A DNA stretch of 64,000 bases from Piscinibacter gummiphilus (lineage in GTDB: Bacteria > Pseudomonadota > Gammaproteobacteria > Burkholderiales > Burkholderiaceae_C), in assembly GCF_002116905.1 (NCBI RefSeq), contig NZ_CP015118.1, positions 1,364,001-1,428,000 on the forward strand, given 5' to 3'. Positions 53,595 to 60,787 of this stretch are shown here, one piece after another. Numbering within the stretch: position 1 is the first letter of the stretch; each line of letters begins with the position of its first letter. The notes beneath the pieces were generated by a model that was not told the origin of the DNA, made no database searches, and worked only from the letters and a program-made list of their open reading frames with translations. Both the position numbers and the translations under genes were made by a program.

Positions 53595-55130
53595 TCACTG
53601 CTCCTGGCAGGTGAAGTTGACAGCGTCCTTGGTAGAACCTGTGCCGTTGTAGACGGCTGTCTTGGGCCAGGGACACAACGGGCGAGTGGCGACAGGTGTC
53701 GTGCTCAACGCGCTGCGTTGTGTGGCGATGACGCGCTCGGGCGCTTGCCCACGTTCCACCCAGGCTTCCAGGTGCGGCACCATGTCGAAGACGTTCGGCG
53801 AGTTGCCCCCGCTGCAATGCTGCATGCCGGGCACCATGAAGAGACGAGCGTTGTCCGTGATCGTGTTGCCGACGATGGCACTGGCACGTTCATAGTGACG
53901 AACCGTGTTGCCTGCGGGGATCAGCGTGTCGTTCCAGCCGTGGTACATGATCAGCTTGCCGCCCCGACGGACGAATGCACCGATGTCAGGGTTGTCCGAG
54001 TCCACGGTCGGCTCGAGGAGCGCACGTGAATAGGGGTAGTCACGTTCGAGGAAGAAGCTGCCGCGAGTCCAGGCGGGATCTCCGTAGACCATCCAGCGGT
54101 AGTACTCCTCCCCGAGGCTGGTCTGGAGGCCGGTCCCCCATTGGAAGCCTTCGCTCCCACGCGCAAGGCCGGGGATGAGTTGCTCGCCACTGGCAAGCTT
54201 GGGGCCTTCGTACACCTTGCGAACCACGGCGATCTCATTCGTGGTCAGGCATGATGTGGTGTTGAACGTGCCGCATTGAAGGACTGCCGGGTCTAAGCGG
54301 CACTTCTGCGGATTCTCGAGGACACCATCCTGGACACCGTCCAGCGTGTCGCACGCCGCCAGCACGGCCTTGTTGAGTGCCGCCATCTTGAACGACAAGG
54401 CGGGCGTTCCCGCCACCAGCTGATCGTTCCACAGCAACTGTGATGCGGTCTCGCCCGCGGACATCGCCGGTGCTCCGGCGATCACGCCGTCGTAGTCTGC
54501 GGGATAGCGGCTGACCGCCATCATGGCTTCGCGACCGCCACCGGAGCAGCCTTGGAAGTACGCTTGTCTGGCGGGGCTCTGGTAGTAGGCGCCGATCACC
54601 TGTTTGGCCGTGACTGCGACGAGGTGGTTCGCGCGGTGACCCATGTCGATGACTTTCTCGGGCTGGTTGTACGCCCACTGCGCACTGGAACTGGTCGGAT
54701 GTCCCAGGTCGCTGGTCGCGGACGCGTAGCCCTGGCCCAGGGTCTGGTTCAGCGACGTGTTGATGGTGGGCCCTCCCAGGCCGCCGGAGAACCCTCCGCC
54801 GCCGTGCGTGAACAGCTTCTGGTTCCACGTCTCCGGCAGCCACACCTCGACGTTGATGTCCGAGCTCTGCGTCGGACGCAGCTTCAGGGTCGCACGGCAG
54901 AAGTTGGTTGCGACCGTGATCACGGACAGGCCGCTCATGATGATCTGGCCTTTGGTGAATCGCTGGGCGGCAGCCACGACCCCGGTGTCCACCTGCATGC
55001 CGACCAACGCGGTGCAGGTTGCCGCGTTCGGTGGGGTCTGTGCGAAGGCGCCTGCGCACGCCAGGCTTCCTGCGGCGATGACGCCGCCCAATGACGTGAC
55101 CTTCAAGCGTCCTCTCGTTGCAATGTTCAT
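53595..55130 (-). CDS. Secreted tannase/feruloyl-esterase-family hydrolase (copy 1)
   Basis: A 511-residue exported hydrolase of the tannase family (which also includes fungal feruloyl esterases and bacterial MHETase). The signal peptide ends near AFAQ (about 31). It has the Cys-Ser nucleophile pair of the family's CS-D-HC motif (Cys195-Ser196 in GCSGGGREA), an acidic residue in YHGWNDTLIP and the His-Cys pair in PGMQHCSGG. All catalytic elements are present. It would cleave esters of aromatic acids outside the cytoplasm; the substrate is unknown. It is clearly paralogous to the other two tannases but diverged throughout. Confidence 0.88.
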   Translation of the reverse strand: MNIATRGRLKVTSLGGVIAAGSLACAGAFAQTPPNAATCTALVGMQVDTGVVAAAQRFTKGQIIMSGLSVITVATNFCRATLKLRPTQSSDINVEVWLPETWNQKLFTHGGGGFSGGLGGPTINTSLNQTLGQGYASATSDLGHPTSSSAQWAYNQPEKVIDMGHRANHLVAVTAKQVIGAYYQSPARQAYFQGCSGGGREAMMAVSRYPADYDGVIAGAPAMSAGETASQLLWNDQLVAGTPALSFKMAALNKAVLAACDTLDGVQDGVLENPQKCRLDPAVLQCGTFNTTSCLTTNEIAVVRKVYEGPKLASGEQLIPGLARGSEGFQWGTGLQTSLGEEYYRWMVYGDPAWTRGSFFLERDYPYSRALLEPTVDSDNPDIGAFVRRGGKLIMYHGWNDTLIPAGNTVRHYERASAIVGNTITDNARLFMVPGMQHCSGGNSPNVFDMVPHLEAWVERGQAPERVIATQRSALSTTPVATRPLCPWPKTAVYNGTGSTKDAVNFTCQEQ

Positions 55131-55508
55131 CTTCGATCTCCTTCCACTTCAGTTGGCGCAGGACTGCGGATGTCCGTGGGCCATCCCAGGACGATGCGCG
55201 ATGGGTGCGCCGTTGAACCCACGCAGCAGCTTGGTTGCGGTGAGATGCCGAAGCGTTCGCGTCCAGCGGTGAACTCTTCCGCCCTGAACGGGGCGCACGC
55301 CACTCGATGACCAGTGGCCATCGCTCGAAACGGGCTCAAGCGAAGGCAGGAGGCGGGGAGATGAGCGGCGTGATCGCTGCGTCAGGTTTGCGAACGGAGC
55401 GTGGAGGACGACCCGAGCGCGAAGCTCGCGCGGAGTCGTCCATGACCTGTCGTTCGCCTCACCGGCGGGGCGGCATGTGCAGCAAGGGCACACGCCGTCC
55501 ACCAGGCG
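55131..55508. other. Gap between tannase genes, with hairpin
   Basis: 378 bases without a supported gene. It should hold the promoter of tannase copy 1 on the minus strand. Bases 55406-55441 form a two-part hairpin (GGACGAC/GTCGTCC outer arms, GCGCGA/TCGCGC inner arms) about 70 bases beyond the stop of tannase copy 2, a probable terminator. I find no copy of the 45-bp element that precedes the other two tannases. Confidence 0.45.
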
Positions 55509-57074
55509 TCAGGGATTGCGGCAGGTGTAGCTTGCCGCAGTGGTGGTCGAGCCGGTGCCGTTGTAGACGGCGACCTGAGGCCACGGACACAGCGGATGCG
55601 TGGTCGTGCTGAACAGCGCCTGGGTCGTGTTGATGACCTGAGTCGGTGCCTGTCCCTGCTCCACCCACTTCTCCAGATGCGGGACCATGTCGAAGCCCGC
55701 CTGGCAGTGCTGGGCACCCGGCACCATGAACAGTCGAGCGCTGTTTGAGAGCGTCGAACCAAGAAGCGCCTGGGCCTTCTCGTAGTACCGGACCGAGTTC
55801 GCGCTCGGAATCATCTGGTCGGCCCAGCCGTGCCACATGATCAGCTTGCCACCGCGCTGGATGAACGCGCTGATGTTGGGATCACCCGAGTCCGAGATCG
55901 GTTCCACCCGCGCGCGGGACTGGGCCACGTCCGTGTCGAGGTAGAAGTTGCTCGGTGTCCAGCCGGAGTTGTTGTAGACCATCCACTTGTAGTACTCCGG
56001 GCCACCGCCCAGGTAGTTCAGGATGTAGGCCATGAGCCAGCCACCTTCGCTGCCCTTCGCCAGCCCGGGGATCAGCAGCTCGCCGTTGGTGAGCTTCGGG
56101 CCCTCGTACAGCTTGCGCATCGCCGCGATCTCGGCATTGTTCAGGCACGAGTTCGTATCGAAGAGCGAGCACTTCATGACCACCGGGTCGAACGTGCACT
56201 TCTGCGGGTTCTCGAGGATGCCGTCCTGGACGCCATCGTTCTTGTCGCACGCTTTCTTGACCGCCGCGGTGATGGCGGAGAACTTGTTGGCCAGGTTCGG
56301 CGCCGACTCGCGGATCTGGGCCGTCCAGACATGCTGCGACATGAGTTCGCCCCAGTCCATGGCGGGTGCACCGGCGATGACGCCGTCGTAGTCGCCCGGG
56401 TAGCGGCTGACCGACATCAGCGCTTCGCGGCCGCCACCGGAGCAGCCCTGGAAGTAGGCCCGCTGCACGGGGGCCTGGTAGTAGGCGTTCATCACCTGCT
56501 TGGACGTGACGGCGGAGAGGTGTCCCGCGCGATGGCCCCAGTCGATGATCTTCTCGGGCTGGCCGCCCGCCCATTCGGCGGTGGTGCTCGCGGTGTGCCC
56601 CAGGTCGCTCGTGGCCGATGCGTAGCCCTTGCCGGCGCTCGTGTTCATGAGCGTGGCGCTTTGCCCCAGGCCACCCGACAGGCCGCCGCCGCCGTAGCCG
56701 AACATCTTTCCGTTCCAGGTCTCGGGCAGCCAGACTTCCACGTTGATGAGCGAACTGGCGGTGGGCTTGAGTTGCAGCTTCACGCGGCACAGGTTCGCCG
56801 TCGCCGTGACGGTGGCATCGCCGCCGAACAGGCTGCCCGCACCACCGCTGGTGCTCGGTGCGATGGACGCGCCTTTGGCGAATCGCTCGCTGGCGGTGAC
56901 CACGCCGGTGTCGACCTGCAAGCCGACGAGTGCCGTGCAGTTGGCCGGCCCCGGCGCGGTCTGTGCGCTGGCCGGTACGGCGATGCCTCCTGCGATGGCG
57001 AGACCGGTCACGGTGCCGAGAAGCCGATGGCGTGACAAGGGGAAGAATGAACGTCGCGAGGAGCGAGATTGCAT
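55509..57074 (-). CDS. Secreted tannase/feruloyl-esterase-family hydrolase (copy 2)
   Basis: A 521-residue exported ester hydrolase. The signal peptide has a basic n-region (RSSRRSFFPLSRHR), a hydrophobic core and ends near ASAQTA. The catalytic set is Cys211-Ser212 (GCSGGGREA), Asp in WHGWADQMIP and His-Cys in PGAQHCQAG. From about residue 53 to about 504 the DNA is an inverted duplicate of copy 3, while the signal peptide and the last 15-20 residues (YNGTGSTTTAASYTCRNP) have diverged. A conserved 45-bp element lies 109 bases upstream of the start. Confidence 0.9.
   Translation of the reverse strand: MQSRSSRRSFFPLSRHRLLGTVTGLAIAGGIAVPASAQTAPGPANCTALVGLQVDTGVVTASERFAKGASIAPSTSGGAGSLFGGDATVTATANLCRVKLQLKPTASSLINVEVWLPETWNGKMFGYGGGGLSGGLGQSATLMNTSAGKGYASATSDLGHTASTTAEWAGGQPEKIIDWGHRAGHLSAVTSKQVMNAYYQAPVQRAYFQGCSGGGREALMSVSRYPGDYDGVIAGAPAMDWGELMSQHVWTAQIRESAPNLANKFSAITAAVKKACDKNDGVQDGILENPQKCTFDPVVMKCSLFDTNSCLNNAEIAAMRKLYEGPKLTNGELLIPGLAKGSEGGWLMAYILNYLGGGPEYYKWMVYNNSGWTPSNFYLDTDVAQSRARVEPISDSGDPNISAFIQRGGKLIMWHGWADQMIPSANSVRYYEKAQALLGSTLSNSARLFMVPGAQHCQAGFDMVPHLEKWVEQGQAPTQVINTTQALFSTTTHPLCPWPQVAVYNGTGSTTTAASYTCRNP
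55573..56920 (-). repeat. Inverted 1348-bp repeat, left copy
   Basis: The reverse complement of this segment matches 60945-62292 with equal length (coordinates sum to 117865). Every stretch I compared is identical, and translations in several frames agree across it. It covers the core of tannase copy 2. Homology continues beyond both ends but at visibly lower identity. Confidence 0.93.
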
Positions 57075-57183
57075 AGGTTGTCTCCGGTGTACTTGAAATC
57101 AGTTTCTTGGTCGAATCAGATGGGCCGTGTGCGCCTCAGGATCACGGACAAGACAGCTGTGTATTGAATCAGCCATCTCGTGG
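57075..57183. other. Leader and promoter region of tannase copy 2
   Basis: 109 bases between the conserved upstream element and the tannase start. An adequate ribosome-binding site (GGAG, ten or so bases before ATG on the minus strand) is present. The region is somewhat AT-rich; no clear -10/-35 pair is certain. Confidence 0.4.
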
Positions 57184-57228
57184 AGAGACTGTTCTCCGCT
57201 CAACAGTCGTGGTAGGGGCATACCCACA
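57184..57228 (-). promoter_or_regulatory. Conserved 45-bp upstream element, tannase copy 2
   Basis: Read on the minus strand it begins TGTGGGTATGCCCC and contains GACTGTTGAGCGGAGAACAGTC, an ACTGT-N10-ACAGT palindrome (57187-57208). The element at 60647-60691 ahead of tannase copy 3 matches 30 of 45 positions without gaps. An additional GACTGTTG (57229-57236) follows on the plus strand, so three half-sites cluster here. It is the likely binding site of a shared regulator. Confidence 0.6.
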
Positions 57229-57236
57229 GACTGTTG

Positions 57237-57662
57237 ACGACGGAGACATGGATCGGAGGAACGAGAGGCATGCGACGTGAGTTGGGAGCTCGTCCACCAG
57301 CACTGAAGTGAATCGAGGGGCCGACACAGGTCTGCACGCCGCTTGACAGTCCCCACCAAGGCGGTGTTCGCGAGCGTGTGATGTGGCTTTGCCTGTCAAG
57401 GGTGAGACAGCGAAACGGGCAAACCCTATGCGGCGAGCGATTTCGCGAACCCTAAACTTTTCGGTGCAATGGTGTATGTCCAACGTGGTTCGAGAAAAGA
57501 GGGAGGCATGTCGGACTCGTGCCGTCACGAGCAACCGGCTGCCCTCCTCCAGGATCGCGCAGGCTGCACCGTCCACGACGCGGCGCTCAACGCACGGCGT
57601 GTTCACGCGGTCGGGAGCACCCGGATCGTTGTTGATCTTCTTGATCTCTGGAGACATGGGCC
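57237..57662. other. Intergenic region before the binding-protein gene
   Basis: About 426 bases. Open frames on both strands lack ribosome-binding sites and coherent sequence, so I call no gene. It must contain the promoter of the ABC binding-protein gene and separates it divergently from tannase copy 2. Confidence 0.4.
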
Positions 57663-58895
57663 ATGCCGAAGCGCACACGATCGAAACCATCTGAAGAATC
57701 CGGCCCGACCGCTGCGCCTGTGAAAGGCGCAGCCCTCGATGCGTCGACGTCTCGAGAGCAATGGGTGGGGCTTCGTCGTCGCCCGCTCCTGATGGCCGCT
57801 GGCGCCGCGACGCTCCTGGGAGGTGTGTCCCCGCGCGTGCGCGCGTCCTCAGGTGAAATCGTGGTGGGACAGAGCATCCACTTGTCCGGTCCGCTCGCGC
57901 CCACGGTGACTGGCGTTCTGAAGGGGCAGGAGGTCGCGTTGAACGCGGTCAATGCCCGTGGCGGCATCAACGGTCGCAAGGTCAGACTGATCACCCTCGA
58001 CGACGCGTACGACGCGACGCGATGTGTGGCGAACTGCATGAAGCTCATCGAGCAGGAGCGTGTCACCACGCTGTTCGCACCGGGCTCCACGGCCAATGCG
58101 GTCGCGTTGCTTCCGATCCTGCTCAAGGAGCGGGTGCCGTTGATCGGAACCTACAGTGGCGCCCCCGTCGTGCGCACGAAACATCATCCCTACTTCTTCA
58201 CCACGACCGCGAGCTACCAGGATGAAGTCGTGCAGATGCTGCGCAACTTGATGATGCTGCAGCGTGGAGAGGTCGGCCTTGTCTATCAGAACAACCCGTT
58301 CGGGCAACTCATGCTTCCGGTGGTGGAGGCTGCCGCGAAGGAAGCCGGTGCCACGCTGGTGGCCAAGGTGCCCCTCGACATCAACGGCGCCGACGCCGCC
58401 GCCGCTGCCGAGCGGATGGCGGCGCAGCGCCCCCGGGCGGTTCTGCTCATGGCTTTCGGTCCGTCGATGGTGTCGTTCGTGAAGGCGGCCAAATCGCAGC
58501 TGGGTGTGCCGATCTACTGCACCTCGGTGTCCAACTCGCAGCCGCTGATCCAGGCACTCGGCGACGACGCACGAGGCCTCGCTTTCACGCAGGTCGTGCC
58601 CTACCCGTGGCGGGCGACGACCCCGTTGGTGCGTGAGTTCCACAAGGCGATGGAGTCCGCCAACCAGCCCGTCGGATATGACTCGTTCCTGGGCTACCTC
58701 AACACGCGGGTTCTTCTCGAAGGTCTGCGGCGCGCAGGCAGTCAGCCGACGCGGGATTCGGTGGTGGCCGGCATGGAGGGCATGAGCCGTGTGGACCTCG
58801 GTGGCTACACGGTGGACTACTCTCCGACGAACCATCACGGGTCGAAGTTCGTGGAGATCACCATCGTCGGACCGGGTGGTCGCTTCATGAAGTGA
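57663..58895 (+). CDS. Orphan ABC-type substrate-binding protein (branched-chain/aromatic type)
   Basis: A 410-residue periplasmic binding protein of the leucine/amide-type family (Peripla_BP_6): IVVGQSIHLSGPLAPTVTGV, LNAVNARGGINGRKVRLITLDDAYD, LFAPGSTANAVALLPIL and PLIGTYSGAPVVR. The N-terminus is unusually long, and LRRRPLLMAAGAATLLGG resembles a twin-arginine signal. No permease or ATPase genes accompany it, so it would have to borrow a transporter or act as a sensor. Close to tannase genes, an aromatic acid ligand is an attractive but unproven guess. Confidence 0.85.
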   Translation: MPKRTRSKPSEESGPTAAPVKGAALDASTSREQWVGLRRRPLLMAAGAATLLGGVSPRVRASSGEIVVGQSIHLSGPLAPTVTGVLKGQEVALNAVNARGGINGRKVRLITLDDAYDATRCVANCMKLIEQERVTTLFAPGSTANAVALLPILLKERVPLIGTYSGAPVVRTKHHPYFFTTTASYQDEVVQMLRNLMMLQRGEVGLVYQNNPFGQLMLPVVEAAAKEAGATLVAKVPLDINGADAAAAAERMAAQRPRAVLLMAFGPSMVSFVKAAKSQLGVPIYCTSVSNSQPLIQALGDDARGLAFTQVVPYPWRATTPLVREFHKAMESANQPVGYDSFLGYLNTRVLLEGLRRAGSQPTRDSVVAGMEGMSRVDLGGYTVDYSPTNHHGSKFVEITIVGPGGRFMK

Positions 58896-58959
58896 CGACT
58901 GGCGCACGGCCGCACCAGGGCGTCTCCGGGCGCTCGATCGGTTCCGCTAGACTAGCTGG

Positions 58960-59571
58960 ATGAACGACGTCGCCACGACCCGCGCGGTGCCTCGAAAGGA
59001 GTCGGGTCGCCCCATGCTGACCCCGGAGACCTGGATCTCCGCCGCCATCGAGCGATTGATGCTGTATGGGGTGGACTCCATCCGGGTGGACGTGCTCGCG
59101 AAAGAGATGTCGGTCACGCGCGGGAGCTTCTATTGGCACTTCAAGGACCGGGATGAACTTCTTCGACGCGTCCTGAAGGCGTGGCAGGACGGTGCCACCG
59201 AAGCGCTGATCGCGAAGTTCGAGGAACAGCACCACGAAGAGCCCTTGCTGCTCGTCAAGGACCTTCTGTCGCTGCCGTTTCGGGGGCGGGCCGCGAAACG
59301 TGCGGCCAGCATCGAGTTGGCCATCCGGGCCTGGGCGCGGAGCGACGAGACGGCGCGCCAAGCCGTCGAGGACGTGGATTCCCGGCGCATCGCCTACATC
59401 GCACAGGTCTTTTCCGCGCTGGGCTTCGGCATCAAGGACGCACGCTCCCGCGCCTTTGCACTCTACGCCTACACGGTGACGGAGTCCCTGCTGACCGGGC
59501 AAGGCAGCGAGGCCCAGAGCACCGAGCGCAGCGCGTTCATGGAGAAGATGCTCCTGTCCGTGCCCAAGTGA
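58960..59571 (+). CDS. TetR-family transcriptional regulator
   Basis: A 203-residue regulator. The N-terminal helix-turn-helix (about 21-68) contains AIERLMLYGVDSIRVDVLAKEMSV and the TetR signature RGSFYWHFKDRDELL. The C-terminal helical ligand domain is variable. It lies 64 bases after the binding-protein gene on the same strand and could control it and/or the tannases. The ligand is unknown. Confidence 0.9.
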   Translation: MNDVATTRAVPRKESGRPMLTPETWISAAIERLMLYGVDSIRVDVLAKEMSVTRGSFYWHFKDRDELLRRVLKAWQDGATEALIAKFEEQHHEEPLLLVKDLLSLPFRGRAAKRAASIELAIRAWARSDETARQAVEDVDSRRIAYIAQVFSALGFGIKDARSRAFALYAYTVTESLLTGQGSEAQSTERSAFMEKMLLSVPK

Positions 59572-59597
59572 GGCGGCGGGGGCGTTGCGCGGGAAGC

Positions 59598-59745
59598 CTG
59601 ACGCAGGCGCGACGCTTCATCGAGGCTCACCCGCGAGAGCCCCTTCCGGCATGTCTGCTCCAGCGCGGCGCGATGCGACGCCCGACCCGGGACTTTCTCT
59701 GAGGCATTCGGCCCGATGCCTTGCCGGGAAGGTGCACGCCCCTGG
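59598..59745 (+). pseudogene. Possible decayed AraC-type HTH fragment
   Basis: In frame from 59598 the DNA reads LTQARRFIEAHPREPL, very like the entry to an AraC DNA-binding domain. After a +1 shift near 59656 it reads AARCDARPGTFSEAFG, which resembles the following recognition segment (AxxCGVSxRTLxEAFR). Stops then interrupt. This suggests the eroded end of an AraC-family gene. The call is tentative. Confidence 0.3.
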
Positions 59746-59888
59746 TGACACTTCGGTGAATTAGCTGCGCTAATGAAGGACCCCTCGCTGACTTGATGGT
59801 GCCGTGCCGACTGCGTCGCGACAATGCGCACCTCCTCACGACGCGGTCCGCTGGTTCCGGTGACGGCCGTGCATAGAAAGGCGTAGCG
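59746..59888. promoter_or_regulatory. Crp-like gene promoter region with 15-bp palindrome
   Basis: ATTAGCTGCGCTAAT (59760-59774) is a perfect 15-bp palindrome about 115 bases before the Crp/Fnr-family start, in an otherwise featureless stretch. It could be an operator, perhaps for the TetR protein just upstream or for autoregulation. Confidence 0.35.
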
Positions 59889-60632
59889 ATGAAGCGGTCT
59901 TCCGTAGCCCTCGCGGACCTGTTGCAGGACACCCCGTGGTTTCGCGTGCTCACGACGGACGAGCAGGCGCGTGTCAGCGCGGACATCTGCGAGCGTTGGT
60001 ATTCGGCCGGCAGCGTGGTGGCACACAAAGGTGAGGCCGCCCAGTCCTGGATCGGGGTCGCCGATGGCCTGCTGAAGGTGAGTTCCGTCCTGGCCAGCGG
60101 GAAGGTCGTGATGTTCGCCGGAGTGCCCAGCGGATGCTGGGTGGGGGAAGGCTCGGTGCTGAAGCGCGAGGTCCGCAGGTACGACGTCGTTGCGTTGCGA
60201 GAGTGCCGTGTCCTGCACCTCCCCGCGTCGACGTTCCGGGCGCTCCACGAGTCGAGCCTGGCGTTCAACCAGATGCTCGTCGGAAGGCTCAACTCTCGCC
60301 TTTCCCTGTACGTGGGCATGCGCGAGATCGACCGGATGTCGGATCCGGTGGCGCGTGTCGCGCGGTACATCGCGACGTTCTTCGATCCGGTCCCGTACCC
60401 ACATGCCGATGCCTCGGTGCACCTTGCGCAGTCGGAACTGGCCGAGCTGGCGGGGCTTTCCCGAACCACGATCAGCCTCGCGTTGCGCCGCCTCGAGCTC
60501 GAAGGTCTGCTGACGACGCAATACGGGAGGATCCTGGTGCACGACCTTCCAGCGCTGAAGTGGTACGAGGCGGATGAGGGCCGCCAGCCGTTGCGGCGCG
60601 GCGCGGGTTCGCCAGCCGTGGCCGTCGGGTGA
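59889..60632 (+). CDS. Crp/Fnr-family transcriptional regulator
   Basis: A 247-residue regulator. An N-terminal cyclic-nucleotide-binding-like beta barrel (about 20-135; VVAHKGEAAQSWIGVADGLLKVSS) and a dimer helix lead to a C-terminal winged helix with VHLAQSELAELAGLSRTTISLALRRLE (about 178-205). There is no FNR-type N-terminal Cys cluster. Its stop lies 14 bases before the conserved element of tannase copy 3, making it a strong candidate for the factor that binds there; this is inference from position. Confidence 0.88.
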   Translation: MKRSSVALADLLQDTPWFRVLTTDEQARVSADICERWYSAGSVVAHKGEAAQSWIGVADGLLKVSSVLASGKVVMFAGVPSGCWVGEGSVLKREVRRYDVVALRECRVLHLPASTFRALHESSLAFNQMLVGRLNSRLSLYVGMREIDRMSDPVARVARYIATFFDPVPYPHADASVHLAQSELAELAGLSRTTISLALRRLELEGLLTTQYGRILVHDLPALKWYEADEGRQPLRRGAGSPAVAVG

Positions 60633-60646
60633 CCCCGTCAGGTGCA

Positions 60647-60691
60647 TGTGGGTTTGTCCCATACAGAACTGTCCGGCGCTGAACAGTGAGT
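60647..60691 (+). promoter_or_regulatory. Conserved 45-bp upstream element, tannase copy 3
   Basis: Begins TGTGGGTTTGTCCC and contains AACTGTCCGGCGCTGAACAGTG (60667-60688), an ACTGT-N10-ACAGT palindrome. It matches the element at 57184-57228 in 30 of 45 positions without gaps and lies 96 bases before the start codon, close to the 109 bases at copy 2. Confidence 0.6.
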
Positions 60692-60787
60692 GCGAGTCAA
60701 AGCTGATGCAATTCATCGGCTTGGCGGGGCCCTGGCAATCGATGCCGTTCGCCCAACTGCCAACGCTGATCCTTTGAATCAGGAGCG

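Noticed and set aside
57169..57690. A 173-codon minus-strand frame between tannase copy 2 and the binding-protein gene
   Set aside because: It overlaps the conserved upstream element and the start of the binding-protein gene and reads as non-protein sequence.
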